Below are positions 5,679-5,956 of a stretch of 5,956 nt of DNA, in pieces. Position 1 is the stretch's first letter; each line of letters opens with the position of its first letter. The notes beneath the pieces were generated by a model. It was given only the letters and a program-made list of their open reading frames with translations. It was not told the origin of the DNA and searched no databases. The stretch lies in contig JACPVB010000272.1 in the NCBI GenBank assembly GCA_016191985.1, positions 1-5,956 on the forward strand. The letters are read 5' to 3'. Both the position numbers and the translations under genes were made by a program. This DNA is from Chloroflexota bacterium. Its GTDB lineage: Bacteria > Chloroflexota > Anaerolineae > Anaerolineales > Villigracilaceae.

Positions 5679-5956
5679 CTATGGGGTGAATTCGATTGTC
5701 TTTGTTGCGCATGCTCCGCTTTGGCCGGTGTTTGTGCAAAGTGTAATGGAGGCTTTCACTTTATGTCCGGTGGGATCATCCGCAAAGGCGGGCGAGCTGA
5801 CGGTGTAGGATTGGTTCGGGTCAATTGTGGAGACAATCCCTGAGGATAGACAGCCGGTGTTGTCTGTAAACCCATCGGTGGACGCGCTGAGCGTAACGCC
5901 CGTCACCGTGTCTTTGACCGAGATGGTTATGGATTTGAACGCCACTGGGCCGGTAT
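5679..5956 (-). CDS. C-terminal part of a protein sharing the SH3 lipoprotein's cysteine-containing domain (5' end outside window)
   Basis: An open minus-strand frame runs from the right edge to TAG 5681-5679, with about 92 residues visible. A GTG at 5945 is not the start: the codons before it read Thr-Gly-Pro and continue the alignment with the C-terminal domain of the lipoprotein at 2862-3764. The two align without gaps over about 91 residues, with about 41 identities counted by eye. Shared blocks include FKS, DTVT, DGF, GCL, SSP, LCT and GQSG followed by C, and three cysteines are conserved. The pattern of alternating polar and hydrophobic residues suggests a beta-sandwich, extracellular as in its relative. 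The missing N-terminal part may hold a signal and Thr/Pro linker, but this cannot be seen. The function is unknown. Confidence 0.85.
   Translation of the reverse strand, partial: TGPVAFKSITISVKDTVTGVTLSASTDGFTDNTGCLSSGIVSTIDPNQSYTVSSPAFADDPTGHKVKASITLCTNTGQSGACATKTIEFTP

Noticed and set aside
5943..5945. GTG as start of the right-edge minus-strand gene
   Set aside because: The frame and the similarity to the SH3 lipoprotein continue upstream (Thr-Gly-Pro) to the window edge, so the gene is cut by the edge.

Overview
The window looks like part of a chromosome from a Chloroflexota bacterium of the Anaerolineae type. This is inferred from style, not from a marker gene. Three secreted proteins carry Thr/Pro-rich (TPTPT-like) linkers or tails, one lipoprotein joins such linkers to a bacterial SH3 domain, and the histidine kinase has the Asn/Glu-rich linker helix followed by an FTYTVSHDLKSPL-type H-box that is frequent in that group. 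Base composition is near even and coding density is high. I see no tRNA, rRNA, CRISPR array, transposase or phage gene.

Layout: (1) Positions 2-181 hold the Thr/Pro-rich C-terminal end of a plus-strand gene, followed by a likely terminator. (2) A gap of about 317 bases holds an inverted repeat just before the next gene. (3) Positions 499-2774 are a tight two-gene plus-strand unit: a membrane sensor histidine kinase (six membrane segments, GAF, HisKA, HATPase_c) and, two bases after its stop, a lipoprotein of the chagasin / inhibitor I42 family. (4) A long palindrome lies in the convergent gap. (5) On the minus strand, 4686 to 2862, are an uncharacterised SAM-dependent methyltransferase-like gene and then a lipoprotein with an SH3 domain and a cysteine-containing C-terminal domain. 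(6) Divergent from the methyltransferase, across a 45-base gap, an HD-GYP phosphodiesterase with a C-terminal four-cysteine zinc-ribbon-like module runs to 5580. (7) A 21-bp perfect hairpin separates it from the 3' end of another minus-strand gene (5679 to the window edge), whose product is clearly related to the C-terminal domain of the lipoprotein at 2862-3764.

How the genes may work together: the kinase and the HD-GYP enzyme are signalling proteins, one acting by phosphotransfer and one by cyclic-di-GMP turnover. The remaining recognisable products are envelope or secreted proteins: a protease-inhibitor lipoprotein, an SH3 lipoprotein, and two other proteins with Thr/Pro-rich tails or the shared cysteine domain. 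No response regulator or diguanylate cyclase is present, so the kinase and HD-GYP protein are orphans here. The points most worth attention are the kinase/chagasin-like coupling, the repeated uncharacterised cysteine domain, the HD-GYP/zinc-ribbon architecture, and the apparently leaderless methyltransferase transcript facing the HD-GYP gene.
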